Source: Candidatus Melainabacteria bacterium (GTDB lineage: Bacteria > Cyanobacteriota > Vampirovibrionia > Obscuribacterales > Obscuribacteraceae). Taken from it: a stretch of DNA of 64,000 nucleotides. Both the position numbers and the translations under genes were made by a program. Below, piece after piece: positions 46,869-56,700 of the stretch (the first letter of the stretch is position 1; the number at the start of each line of letters is the position of its first letter). The stretch spans positions 558,001 through 622,000 of the forward strand of contig QKMZ01000005.1 in assembly GCA_003242885.1 (NCBI GenBank), written 5' to 3'. A model generated the notes under the pieces. It was not told the origin of the DNA and did no database searches. It worked only from the letters and a program-made list of their open reading frames with translations.

Positions 46869-48260
46869 TTAAACACCCTTGGCAGCTTCCATGTCCCGAT
46901 CCGGCTTCTGGAAGAGGATTATGCCGATTACTGACATCAAGCTGAAAAAGACGACCAGCCCAATGGCTAGTTGAAAACTGCCTGTGCGCTGAAGTATTTG
47001 TCCTGTCACGAGCGGCGCAAGAATTCCACCGAACGCAAAGAAGCTGTCCATAATGCCCAAGCTTGTTGCCGCTCTGTCTTTTGCAAGATCGGTATTGAGC
47101 GAATAGAAGCAAGAGTTAGGCATTAAGCCAATGCCGATGCCCAGAGACATCATGATCATCGCAACGTTCAAATCTTGCGTGAACATCAATGGAATGAAGC
47201 TCAGTGCAGAGATAAGCTGGCAAACCCAGATCATGTGAGTGCGAGCGAGGCGCGCGCTGCCGGTTTTCTTCATCACCCAATCCGAAACGAATCCTGCTGC
47301 TGCAAGTAAGATCGCTGCGGTGAGCCATGGCGCGACAACGAACCAGCCAACTTGGTGGAGGTTCATGTGATAGGTCTTCTCCAAATAGCTCGGCAGCCAG
47401 TTCATCGAGAAGAAAAGCAAATAGCCGAAGGAGAAGAATGCAATGTTGTTGGACATCAGTGACGGATTCAATAGCATGAACTTCCAGGTCGTTTTACCGG
47501 CCGCGAGGTGATGCGATCTTCTTTCGACGTCACTTATCTCGCGATTCTGCGATTTGCCTTCACGGATGTGATTAAGTTCTGCGTTGGAAACGAAGGGGCA
47601 GGACTCTGGGTAGTCGCGGAACATGAACACCCAGGCGACGGACCATATGACGCCCATTGCGCCAAGAACGACGAACATACCTTTCCAACCCAGGCTGCCG
47701 ATCAATGTCGTAATCAGTGGACCGCCCACAACATGGGCGAAAGGAACGGCAGCCAGACCGATGGCGGTTGCCCGGGCGCGCTCATGAGTGGGCAGCCAGT
47801 CGGCTACAGCCCGGGTGAGGGCAGGGAAGTGAGGGCCTTCAACGACACCAAGGAAGAGGCGGAAAGCAAACAGAATCCACATTCCCGAAGCTAGACCCAT
47901 CATTGCCGTAACCGCTGACCAGAGTATGGCTGCAGTCGGCCAGACTTTATGGGCACCCCATTTGTCGACCATGATACCGCCGACCGTGGTCATAACCATG
48001 TAAGTGATGGCGAAGGCTGAGAGAATCATTCCGAAGTCGGCGTCATTGATACCGAACTCGCCGACCAGTGCCTTGCGGGTGTAGGCGAGCGCGGAGCGAT
48101 CCAAATAATTGATCAGGGTGATGATGAACCCAAGGGCGATGATGACCCAGCGATAATTGCCGACTTTGCCGGCTACTGTGCTGATTGTGGGGTTTCCTGC
48201 TGCGGCAGAACCGCTATCTTTCATAGTTGTGACCGGTGTTTCCTGGGTTCCGTTCATCAT
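46869..48260 (-). CDS. MFS transporter, anion:cation symporter family
   Basis: The protein has 463 residues with about twelve membrane helices. AGGAGG precedes the two adjacent ATGs at 48260, so the start is well supported. It has the MFS signature region NYLDRSALAYTRKAL near residue 50, DKWGAHKVWP in the 2-3 loop, and RLFLGVVEGPHFPALTRAVADW in helix 4, typical of the ACS family (ExuT, GudP, sialic acid and other organic-anion symporters). It should import an organic acid anion with protons or sodium. The substrate is not readable. RlpA is downstream after a 144-base gap. Confidence 0.9.
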   Translation of the reverse strand: MMNGTQETPVTTMKDSGSAAAGNPTISTVAGKVGNYRWVIIALGFIITLINYLDRSALAYTRKALVGEFGINDADFGMILSAFAITYMVMTTVGGIMVDKWGAHKVWPTAAILWSAVTAMMGLASGMWILFAFRLFLGVVEGPHFPALTRAVADWLPTHERARATAIGLAAVPFAHVVGGPLITTLIGSLGWKGMFVVLGAMGVIWSVAWVFMFRDYPESCPFVSNAELNHIREGKSQNREISDVERRSHHLAAGKTTWKFMLLNPSLMSNNIAFFSFGYLLFFSMNWLPSYLEKTYHMNLHQVGWFVVAPWLTAAILLAAAGFVSDWVMKKTGSARLARTHMIWVCQLISALSFIPLMFTQDLNVAMIMMSLGIGIGLMPNSCFYSLNTDLAKDRAATSLGIMDSFFAFGGILAPLVTGQILQRTGSFQLAIGLVVFFSLMSVIGIILFQKPDRDMEAAKGV

Positions 48261-48552
48261 GCCTCCTGGGCTTCCGGCAGTCGGACACGAATTTTGCTCC
48301 TTTTGCCAAAATCTGGCGGGCAGGGAGAAGCAAAATCACTCGGGATTGAACTGAGAAGTTTAACGGATAAACCGCTTATTGTTGGCAGCTATAGGGAGTA
48401 GAAAATAGGGAGCAACCCAGCAATTTGCTAGATTTTATCTTTGGTTTTGAACTTTTTTTCGGCAAATCTCGTCTTTAACCAGTAAGGGCCAAATTACGGC
48501 CTGAACACTATGGGTGTTTATTGCTCAAAGGCATCTCGAAGGAGAAGTACTA

Positions 48553-49218
48553 ATGAATCTATTGGAAAAACTGCCAGTCGCCTTATCAGGCTTGTGTTTT
48601 GCGGTTCTCTGCAACGGCCCGGCTTTGGCACAGGAAGTTGACCTGCCCGACGGCGTCGCAGACGGACCACCTCCTATGGAAGGAATGGTTGAAATCAGTC
48701 TTGACGGCGACGGCGAGCCCGAATTCACAATCGCCATGGACCCTAACGCCATCCAGATGGCTGCTCCGGGTGGGCCCGGCGGTCCTCCTCCCCGCATGAT
48801 GATGCGCAGAGGGTGGGGCGGACGAGGTGGAATGAGCTGCGGCGGCGGCGGCGTCGGCTGCCCGATGCTTGGAGCTTTGGACCTCACGGATGACCAATAT
48901 GAGAAGTTCTACGCTCTCAAGAACTCTTTCATGGATAAAGTTGGACCGAAGATGCTCGAAGTTCGCACCAACGAAAGACATCTGAAAGATCTCATGACGC
49001 AAACCAATGTTGACGCTAAGGCTGCGCGCAATCTACAGGACAAGATTAACGGTCTAAAGGCTGATCTTGCCAATATGAAGCTTGAGAATCGCCTGTCCAT
49101 GCACGACGTGCTCAATGACGAACAACGAAAGAAGATTCGTGATTGGGTCGTTAAGGGCGGTCGCGGCATGCATCATCGCGGCGGAATGCGCATGAAGATG
49201 GAAAAGAAAGACGGTTAA
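48553..49218 (+). CDS. Spy/CpxP/ZraP-like periplasmic protein
   Basis: The protein has 221 residues. AAGGAGAAG fixes ATG 48553 and gives a signal peptide ending GPALAQ. Residues 40-110 are Gly/Pro/Met-rich (GGPPPRMMMRRGWGGRGG, CGGGGVGCPM). Residues 112-200 form the helical LTXXQ-type domain (LDLTDDQYEKFYALKNSFMDKV, VLNDEQRKKIRDW) of periplasmic stress chaperones and metal-binding proteins. The end is His/Met/Lys-rich (GMHHRGGMRMKMEKK), which could bind metal. It likely protects envelope proteins under metal or folding stress, by family inference. It is followed by family A repeats, one of which could terminate transcription. Confidence 0.8.
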   Translation: MNLLEKLPVALSGLCFAVLCNGPALAQEVDLPDGVADGPPPMEGMVEISLDGDGEPEFTIAMDPNAIQMAAPGGPGGPPPRMMMRRGWGGRGGMSCGGGGVGCPMLGALDLTDDQYEKFYALKNSFMDKVGPKMLEVRTNERHLKDLMTQTNVDAKAARNLQDKINGLKADLANMKLENRLSMHDVLNDEQRKKIRDWVVKGGRGMHHRGGMRMKMEKKDG

Positions 49219-49543
49219 GGGCTAACTGTAGGGGCGAGGCCATGCCTCGCCTGGTCAAAGAGCTCGAAGGGCGGCGCCACGCGTCGCCCTTTTGAGGTTA
49301 TGAGCCGTCGGTTAGTGTTCTGCTTAACGACTCTTGAACTCGCATGTATGGGCTGTACGTGAGCTGCCCACCGGCAGACGCATGGCATCGCAACTACAAA
49401 AAGGGGACTTTCATCGGCAATCTACTTAATCTATCGTTCCTCCCCTAATTTTCTGAGCCCGTCCCGTATTAAGATTTCAGTTACAGCCATCGCGGCTTTA
49501 GTAATTCGCCTTGCCGACCCTCAGATATTTACGGTGCGTTGAT
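49219..49543. other. Intergenic region with family A repeats
   Basis: These 325 bases hold two family A units and no supported gene. The remaining 250 bases before the caspase gene show no strong promoter or structure to my eye. Confidence 0.5.
49227..49293. repeat. Two family A repeats, the second terminator-like
   Basis: TGTAGGGGCGAGGCCATGCC starts the unit at 49227-49251. AAGGGCGGCGCCACGCGTCG with CCCTTTT (49267-49293) is a near-perfect hairpin with a T-run and may terminate the Spy-like gene. Confidence 0.6.
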
Positions 49544-51115
49544 ATGAAATTGACAAAAGCACTAAGCGGACTTCTGCTCCTGGCAGTATTACAGGGAGCT
49601 TCAGCCAACACAAAGTGTTCGGCTGAATGGTACGACAGTGATCGTTCATGCCTGGAAAGAGCTCGTACGCTCTTTGGTACCGGGCAATTCGACGAGACGC
49701 AGAAAGCGCTCGACAAAGGTATTGCGCTCAATCCGCGCAATGCAGAATTGTTTTACTTTCGTGGCGTGCTGTACAGCACCTTGAAGCGTTTTGACCTGGC
49801 GCTGGCTGATATGGACCAGGCGCTTTCGCTGAATCCCACTTCGGCCAACTACTATATTGCTCGTGGCACGCTTTACTCCAACATGACCAAGTATGACTTG
49901 GCAATCAAAGACTACGAGCAAGCACTGCGATATGAACCGAGAAACGACTCAGCCAGAGTCAATAAGGAGTACTGCGAGGGCGAGCTACAAAAAATTGCAG
50001 CCGCTGCTGCAGGTACCAAGATTTCCAGTGCTCCGAATCTGGGCGTTGCAGTTTCCACTGCTGTTCCAATTCCCGTGCCGAAAGCACCGAAGGAAAAACA
50101 CACCAAGCGCGGTGGCACTGATGTCGCTACGGTCGCTAACGATAGTGCAGAACTCCAACGCTTGACCAAAGAGCTTGAAGCCAAGCAAAAGCAGAAGGAT
50201 CAAGAATCCGCACTGGCTGCAAAACTCGAAGCCGAGCGCAAAGAGAAAGAAGAGCTGTTGAGAAAGTTGGCGGAGATAAAGGTTGCTTCCCGCACTGCCG
50301 ATAAAAAGGCCGAGGAAGAAGCAAAACCTGAAGATAAGCCGGTTAAGGACAAGTGGGCTCTTATCATTGGTATTAGCAAATTCAAGAATGAGTCGCTGAA
50401 TCTGAAGTATCCGAGCAAGGATGCGAAAGATTTCTATGATTACTTGGTTACTGATGGCAAGTTTCAGAAAGACCACGTGAAGTTGCTTTTGGATGATCAG
50501 GCGACACGAGGCAATATTCTTTCGGAACTCGGCGACAGATGGTTGCCCAGAATGGCAGCGCCGGATGACCTTGTATTGATTTATTTCTCCAGTCACGGAA
50601 GCTCGTCCGATATGGATGTCGGCGGCGTCAACTACCTGCTTGCCCACGATTCCGAGCCAGACCAATTGTTTGCCTCCGGATTGGCAATGCAAGATCTCAC
50701 TCGCGTCATCAAAGGTCGTGTTCATTCAGACAGAGTTGTGCTCATTCTCGACGCTTGCCACAGCGGCGCTGCTGAGCCTGAAGCAAAAGGACTCGTCCGT
50801 GTGAAGAACGTCGACGCCGAAGCAATTGCACAAGGCACAGGGCAAATGGTTATCTCCTCGAGCACCCCAAGCCAAGTTTCGTGGGAATCGAAAGAAGTGC
50901 CCAACTCCGTATTCACCCGTTATCTGATTGACGGTTTGAAATCCAAAAACGGAAAAGCAACTATTGGAGAAGCGTTCAACTTCATGAAGGACAAAGTGCA
51001 AAACGAAGTCTTACGAGCGCGGGGCGTACTTCAAACGCCGGTGATGAAGAGCAAATGGCAGGGCACCGACCTGATCATCTCGACACCGCCGATAGAACCA
51101 AGAGTTGGTTTGTGA
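49544..51115 (+). CDS. Secreted TPR-caspase (peptidase C14) protein
   Basis: The protein has 523 residues from ATG 49544, which starts a signal peptide (MKLTKALSGLLLLAVLQGASA). Residues 35-140 are three TPRs. Residues 200-265 are a charged coiled coil (LTKELEAKQKQKDQESALAA). Residues 268-510 form the C14 caspase domain: KWALIIGISKFKN, His351 in YFSSHGS and Cys405 in LDACHSGA. Both catalytic residues are present. The domain is closely similar to that of the protein at 10950-13631 (shared WALI.GIS.FK, SSHGS, D.CH.GA, QVSWESK/QISWESK). It should be exported. The target is unknown. Confidence 0.92.
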   Translation: MKLTKALSGLLLLAVLQGASANTKCSAEWYDSDRSCLERARTLFGTGQFDETQKALDKGIALNPRNAELFYFRGVLYSTLKRFDLALADMDQALSLNPTSANYYIARGTLYSNMTKYDLAIKDYEQALRYEPRNDSARVNKEYCEGELQKIAAAAAGTKISSAPNLGVAVSTAVPIPVPKAPKEKHTKRGGTDVATVANDSAELQRLTKELEAKQKQKDQESALAAKLEAERKEKEELLRKLAEIKVASRTADKKAEEEAKPEDKPVKDKWALIIGISKFKNESLNLKYPSKDAKDFYDYLVTDGKFQKDHVKLLLDDQATRGNILSELGDRWLPRMAAPDDLVLIYFSSHGSSSDMDVGGVNYLLAHDSEPDQLFASGLAMQDLTRVIKGRVHSDRVVLILDACHSGAAEPEAKGLVRVKNVDAEAIAQGTGQMVISSSTPSQVSWESKEVPNSVFTRYLIDGLKSKNGKATIGEAFNFMKDKVQNEVLRARGVLQTPVMKSKWQGTDLIISTPPIEPRVGL

Positions 51116-51164
51116 CGAGCAAAAGATAAGCGATAAGCAATCAACAATAAATAATAAACTCAAG

Positions 51165-51201
51165 CATGCAGCCACTTTTTTAAAGGAGCTGCATGTTTTT
51201 T
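51165..51201 (+). terminator. Intrinsic terminator of the caspase gene
   Basis: CATGCAGC (51165-51172) pairs with GCTGCATG (51188-51195) and is followed by six T residues. It lies 50 bases beyond the stop at 51115. Confidence 0.8.
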
Positions 51202-51240
51202 ATTGAATGTGCGGCGAGAAAATCTAAACCAACACCGGGT

Positions 51241-53481
51241 TCAAAAACGTTTGCGGGAGGAACTACGAGGCACCTTCTTCCCGAGTTGGCGCAAGGTCAT
51301 AGCATGCTGCTCTTGCGTTTCTGCCAGCATTTTATTTTCCAAGTTGCTCTTGGTTTGTATGTCAACCGATTGTTTGTACAGCGGCTCCGCAAGTTCAAAT
51401 TTCCCTTGTGCGCAATAGACGTCAGCAAGTTTATTTAAGCAAATTGCGACTTTCGGATGATCTGGTCCGAGCGCTTTGATGCGAAACGCTAGATAGCGTT
51501 TACCAATGGCTTCAGCCTTTTCCACTATTTGTTGATCGTTGTACATGTCCATCAAGTTTTCAAAGGCGCTCGACATTTGCGAACTGGAAGCGTCTTCCTT
51601 CTTCTCGTAAATCGCAAGTGCTTCCTTGAAAAGCGGCTCTGCCTCAGCGTAGTTGCCCAGACGGTAATGCAGTGTCGCAAGCCGGTTGAGTGTAAGTGCG
51701 ACCTCACTATGTTTTGAACCTAATGATGCCTTCAGATTTTCCGCGGCGCGTTCGAAAAGTGGCACAGCTTTTTTGTATTTCTTTTGCTCGAAGTTGAGCA
51801 TTGCCAGTTCATGCAGTGTTAGTCCTACATCCTGGTGCTCCGGTCCATACGCGCTTTCTCTTATTGCCAGGGCGCGAGTCGCCAGACTTTCAGCCTGCGC
51901 GTAATCTTCGTTGTACCTGTGCAAATCAATAAGTTTGTCGAGAACATTTGCAACGTCGGGATGTTTGGGCCCCAGCGCTTTTTCGTAAACAGCCACCAGC
52001 CGTTGCCAAAGTGGAAGTGCTTCGTTGTAGCGATTTTGCAGCAGTAAGACTTCTGCGAGTTTGCTTAAGGGTTGCCCAATTTCAGGGTGTTCTGCTCCGA
52101 AGGAATGCTCGGAAATTGTCAATGCTCGTGTGAGCAACTTTTGCGCTTGCGAATAATGGGCTTGCGACTGAAAGACCATCGCTAAATTGGTGAGACTTTC
52201 ACCAACATCGGGGTGATAGTCGCCAAGAATACGTTCCTGAGCCTTAATCAGACTCTCCAAGCATTCTTCCGCTTCAGCTAATTTGTTCTGTGACCTGAAG
52301 ATTGCCTCAAGATGTTTTAAATAATCGACCAATGTTTTTTCGTAGGCCAGGTCTTTTCCTTCCTTCAATTTTTCCAAGTTGGCGATGGCGCGAAGCAGCA
52401 ATGCTTCTGCTTCTTCGAATCTTCCGGTTTCGTAATAGAGTGCGCCCAGGTGATTCAACTGCGTGCCAACATTTGGGTGCTTCGGACCATAATGTTTTTC
52501 CTGAATTGCCAGCGCACGTTTCAAGAGTGGCTCGGACACTGTGAAATTCTTCTCTTCAAGATACGCCTGCGCCAAATTTTGCAACGTTTCAACCAAAGCC
52601 GGATCATCTTTTGCGTAATTCTTTTCTTGAATGGCGAGATAACGCTGAAACAGCGGTGCTGCTTCCAAAAATTTGCGCTCCTGCTGAAGCGTCTTTGCCA
52701 GGTTTAGAATGTTTATCGCCATATCCGGATGATTTGGACCGAGCGCTTTCTCCGCGATATTCAGAAGGCGCCTGAATATCGGCTCTGCTTCATATGTACG
52801 CCCCATGTCTCGATACAGCGAGCCCAAATTGGAGAGCGCCGTAACGACCTCTGGATGCGCCGGTCCGAGCGCCGCTTCTCTTATCTGAATCGAACGCCGG
52901 AAAAGATACTCTGCCTCCTCAAGCCGATTAGTGTCGACGAAAAACATAGCCTGGTCGTGCAGGATGCCGCCAATTTCAGCGCTGTCGGCGCCGAGCGTAG
53001 CCTCTGTGACATGGAGAGACTGAATGAATAAGGGCTCCGCCTCTGTGTAATTCCCACGCGCATGCTCCAACTTTGCAAGATTGCGTAAGCAAGCCGCTAC
53101 GTACTCATGCTGGTGACCAAATGCCTTTTGGTAAAGAGTCAAAACGCGCCTGCAGAGAGGTTCGGCGTCGTCGAATCTATCTTGTACATAGCAAAGGGTG
53201 AAGAGGTGCGTAAGACTAGTAGCGACATCCGGATGCTCAAAGCCGAGAGTAGACTCTCGCAAAGCGAGCGAACGCCTGAATAGCGGCTCCGCTTCGACGT
53301 ATCGCTTTTCCTGAAAGCAAATTTCCCCCAGGCGGTCTAGGGTCAAGGACAGACGCTTATCGCCCTTGGGAAACTCCTCAGCCAGCTTGAGTGCCCGCCG
53401 CCACATAACTTCGGCTTCGGCGTAATTGCCGAAAGTCGCCGCATGCTCGGCGTCTGATTTCAGCTGTTCCCAGGTGCTCAT
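51241..53481 (-). CDS. Large kinesin-light-chain-type TPR protein
   Basis: The protein has 746 residues from the ATG at 53481. An upstream in-frame ATG at 53544 would overlap a family A repeat and adds an unlikely N-terminus. Almost the whole length is about sixteen 42-residue TPRs of the kinesin light chain type (YVEAEPLFRRSLALRESTLGFEHPDVA, YAEAEPLFKEALAIYEKKE). No signal peptide or enzyme domain is seen, so it is probably a cytoplasmic scaffold. The end is basic (KKVPRSSSRKRF). The gene is convergent with the caspase gene, sharing the terminator area near 51200. Confidence 0.88.
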   Translation of the reverse strand: MSTWEQLKSDAEHAATFGNYAEAEVMWRRALKLAEEFPKGDKRLSLTLDRLGEICFQEKRYVEAEPLFRRSLALRESTLGFEHPDVATSLTHLFTLCYVQDRFDDAEPLCRRVLTLYQKAFGHQHEYVAACLRNLAKLEHARGNYTEAEPLFIQSLHVTEATLGADSAEIGGILHDQAMFFVDTNRLEEAEYLFRRSIQIREAALGPAHPEVVTALSNLGSLYRDMGRTYEAEPIFRRLLNIAEKALGPNHPDMAINILNLAKTLQQERKFLEAAPLFQRYLAIQEKNYAKDDPALVETLQNLAQAYLEEKNFTVSEPLLKRALAIQEKHYGPKHPNVGTQLNHLGALYYETGRFEEAEALLLRAIANLEKLKEGKDLAYEKTLVDYLKHLEAIFRSQNKLAEAEECLESLIKAQERILGDYHPDVGESLTNLAMVFQSQAHYSQAQKLLTRALTISEHSFGAEHPEIGQPLSKLAEVLLLQNRYNEALPLWQRLVAVYEKALGPKHPDVANVLDKLIDLHRYNEDYAQAESLATRALAIRESAYGPEHQDVGLTLHELAMLNFEQKKYKKAVPLFERAAENLKASLGSKHSEVALTLNRLATLHYRLGNYAEAEPLFKEALAIYEKKEDASSSQMSSAFENLMDMYNDQQIVEKAEAIGKRYLAFRIKALGPDHPKVAICLNKLADVYCAQGKFELAEPLYKQSVDIQTKSNLENKMLAETQEQHAMTLRQLGKKVPRSSSRKRF

Positions 53482-53533
53482 GAGGTCGGTAGAAGTTGCC
53501 TGTGCCGGAAAGGGTGAAGTATGGTTGAAACCC

Positions 53534-53558
53534 GGGCGATGCACCGCACCGCCCCTAC
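53534..53558. repeat. Family A repeat, reverse orientation
   Basis: GGGCGATGCACCGCACCGCC followed by CCTAC. Its reverse complement starts GTAGGGGCGGTGCGGTGCAT, matching the units at 17550 and 49227. Confidence 0.55.
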
Positions 53559-53685
53559 GGTTATACCTGCCCGATGAAGGGTTCTTAAAACCCCGAAATA
53601 GGGGCTGTCAGGCGATCAGCCGGTGCTCCAGATGCGGTAATATCACGTTTTGCGACTGTGTTTCGGCTTTGGCACCCAGCGAAGT

Positions 53686-53712
53686 GAGCCGGCAGGATGC
53701 CGGCGGTCCCAG
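53686..53712. repeat. Family B GC-rich palindromic repeat
   Basis: GAGCCGGCAGGATGCCGGCG and GTCCCAG. Its reverse complement aligns with the units at 29068 and 41007. It lies 34 bases before the methyltransferase start. Confidence 0.6.
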
Positions 53713-53745
53713 TGAAAACCCTGCCCAGCTTTGGCGTCGAGAACT

Positions 53746-56700
53746 ATGAGCGATATTACCGAATTAAATAGACTGGTTGAGGCGATTGAGAACGAATCAA
53801 CCAGAGTTGAGGCGCTCCGACATCTACATGCTCTGGCGGAACACCTGGAGGCGCGGATGCCCATCGCGGGGATTTCGAAGGCTTCCAAGAGCACTGAGCA
53901 GCAAAAGCTTGCTAAAGATCCGCTAGCAGCTATGCTCAACCTGAAAGTGATTCCAATTCCTGGGTCGGCTTCGCCCTTGAAATTGTTTTTGCATACGGCT
54001 GTGTTCTCGCCTGAAGAATGGGCGAAGACTTTTGCCGAAGGTTTGTTGAAAAAGCCCGAGCTTTTCCGCGGTAAAACTCTTGTTGAGCTTGGCACTGGGT
54101 CGGGCTGGATTAGTTTGCTTATGCTAATGCGCACGCAGGCGGCATCTATTTTAGGTCTGGATATCAATCCCATTGCCGTGGCGATTGCGAAATTGAACTC
54201 TTGGTTGAATGGCACTACCAACGATGGCACTCCGATTAATTCGCAATTTGGTGCTCCATTTACTCAGGCGTTTCTTGCAAAAGAGTCTGATTTGCTTGGC
54301 GAGCCGCTTTCACGCAAGGCGAAGTTCGACCATATTATTGGTTGCATTCCGCAGGTTCTTCACCCAGATCCTCGCAAGCTTGCCGACGAGTCGGGCGAAC
54401 GCTCACACAAAGATTTGTACGACCTCAGCAATTATTGCTTCCAGCAAGGCATTTTGGAAGACCGATTTGGTTTGCCACTAATTGCCCGCGCTCTTGAGGA
54501 AGCCCAGTTATGCCTCAATCCGGGCGGACGTTTGACGCTGGTTCTTGGAGGTAGACCAGGTCCACAGGCTATTGATCAAATGTTCCGTAGACGTGGCTGG
54601 GAGCCGACCTTGATTTGGAGCCGACGCATTCAGCAGGCTGATGATACTGATCTGGTGTCTCTTGTTGAGATCGAACGCACGCACCAAATACGGTTCAATT
54701 TCTTCCTTTCACGTGATTCGCAAAATCCCGTTTCGGCCGAAACCGCCGTCACGGTGCTAGGCAAGAATGAGTCTATATATCACGATCTGCTGGTATATCA
54801 GGCGGAGACAGAGCACGAGAATCCGACGTTCGGCTTCGTCAGTAATCTGCATAAATTGGGACTTGATCGTCTGCGAAAGGAATTGGATTTTTCGATTATT
54901 TCGGAAGAAATGGTCAGCTTCCTCAATCGCTTTTCGCATGAATTGTTGGCTCACAAAACACTTCCGTATCCGCACGAGTGCGGTGATATGAGTTTGCGGA
55001 CAGCGCTCTCGAGGTTTTTGTCCAACTATTGCCATCACCCGACCAAGCCCGAAACTTTGTTCGTTGGACCCGAGCGCGCTCAATTACTTGCACTTGTCCT
55101 CAAAGCGATTCTGCCGCCCGATTCAACAGTGCTTTTATCCTCATCTCTTGAATCTGTATATCGAACCACAATTGAATCCCTGGGGCTGAAAGTTATTCTC
55201 GGCAACGATGACTTGAGTGAATTGATTCATCTAGATCAGCTGCTCAAGCCCGCTGCCTGCATACTCGCCCCGCAGCAATTAGCGCATCCTTCCCAATTGA
55301 TGCTTGATCATTTGTTTGCACAAGCACGTGCGAATCCTGATCGTTTTTATTTGATTGATGATTCTGCTCAGTTTAATATCGGCTCTGAGCTGAACTCTAA
55401 CATGACACTGAGAATGGCTGGACGCCAGCGTTTACCAGAGAATTTGGTTTTTCTCTATGGTCTAATTAAGAACACTGTTTTTCCGGATTTTGAATTGAGC
55501 TTTTTGGTGAACGCGCCAGAAGCATGGATGCCTGCGCTGGAGGTCGGTGCTGAATTGACCTATTCGCGTATTCCATATCAAGTTCAGCTCTATTACCAGT
55601 GGTTGTTCGAAGAGTTGCTAGCCTTCCCGTTTCCCGAGGCTGATGTTCCGCCGGTGCGCAATCAATCGAACGGGCGCGTCGCGAAATTGATTGAGGAAAT
55701 CTCGGCTGATCCGGTGTTTGCACCAAAACCTATTTCGCTTGAAGACGAACGCTTAATAAGGTTCGACTACGGTGAGGTTGAGTATCCCGTGCCGGAACTT
55801 TTGATCAAAGGTGTCTTCAAAGGATTTCTCGAGCAAGATTCTGACTTGCTGCCGTCCGTTGTTCGGCATCGCGTCAAAGCCTATTTGGAATTTACTCGCA
55901 GAACAACAGTAAGCGAAGAGCGAATTGTCCTCGGTAAGGGGGTATTTCCAGTACTTGCTGCTTTGATGGCGACCTTGACGCAGCGCCTTGGGCGCCCGCC
56001 TGTCGTCGCTTTGCCACTGGGGAGCTATGGTCCGCTGTATACGCTTGTTGCGTATCACGGAGGAAAAGTCGTTGAAGTAAAGACTGATGAGAAGCGCGGC
56101 TTTATGGTGGACGTCGCTGCCATCGATTCGATGGACGTGAAGCCAGATCTCGTTTGGTTGACACAGCCCAACAATCCATCCGGATTGTTCTATGACTCGC
56201 AAGCGGTCGAAAGCATCTATAAAGCGTGCTCCCAGCGTGGTATTTACATGCTCGCCGACGAAATTTTCTTTCTGCTTAGCGACAATCGATTGGGTGAGTG
56301 GACACCGCAATCTTTGAGTTTTCTTCCACTGATAAATACAGATGGTGGCAAATATCTCTTCCTCACCGATGGTGTGGCGAAAGCCTTTGCCGCCGGCGGA
56401 TTGCGCGCGGGATTTTTGGTTTGTCCTGATGCAAGTTTTGCCTCGCAAATTCAAGATCTGACACCGTTGCCTCCGCGTTCTACCCTACGGGCCTGGGACA
56501 CTCTCTATTCCGCTTTCCTCGAAGAGTCGCCGCATTTGCTGGTTGATGTGAAGGAAGAGCTAGATGGATTGAAAAACTATCTCATCGAATTGCGCAGCGA
56601 GCTTTCGCGTCGGCGCAAAAAGCTTCAGACCTTGTTTAAGGAACATGATGTCGATGACAAAATGGACACGCCTTATCGTGGTGGCATCTTCCTGATGGCA

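Noticed and set aside
48380-48450. AGGGAGTAG/AGGGAGCAA direct repeat resembling part of a yybP-ykoY manganese riboswitch
   Set aside because: The rest of the consensus and the stems are missing; only the GGGAG core is similar.
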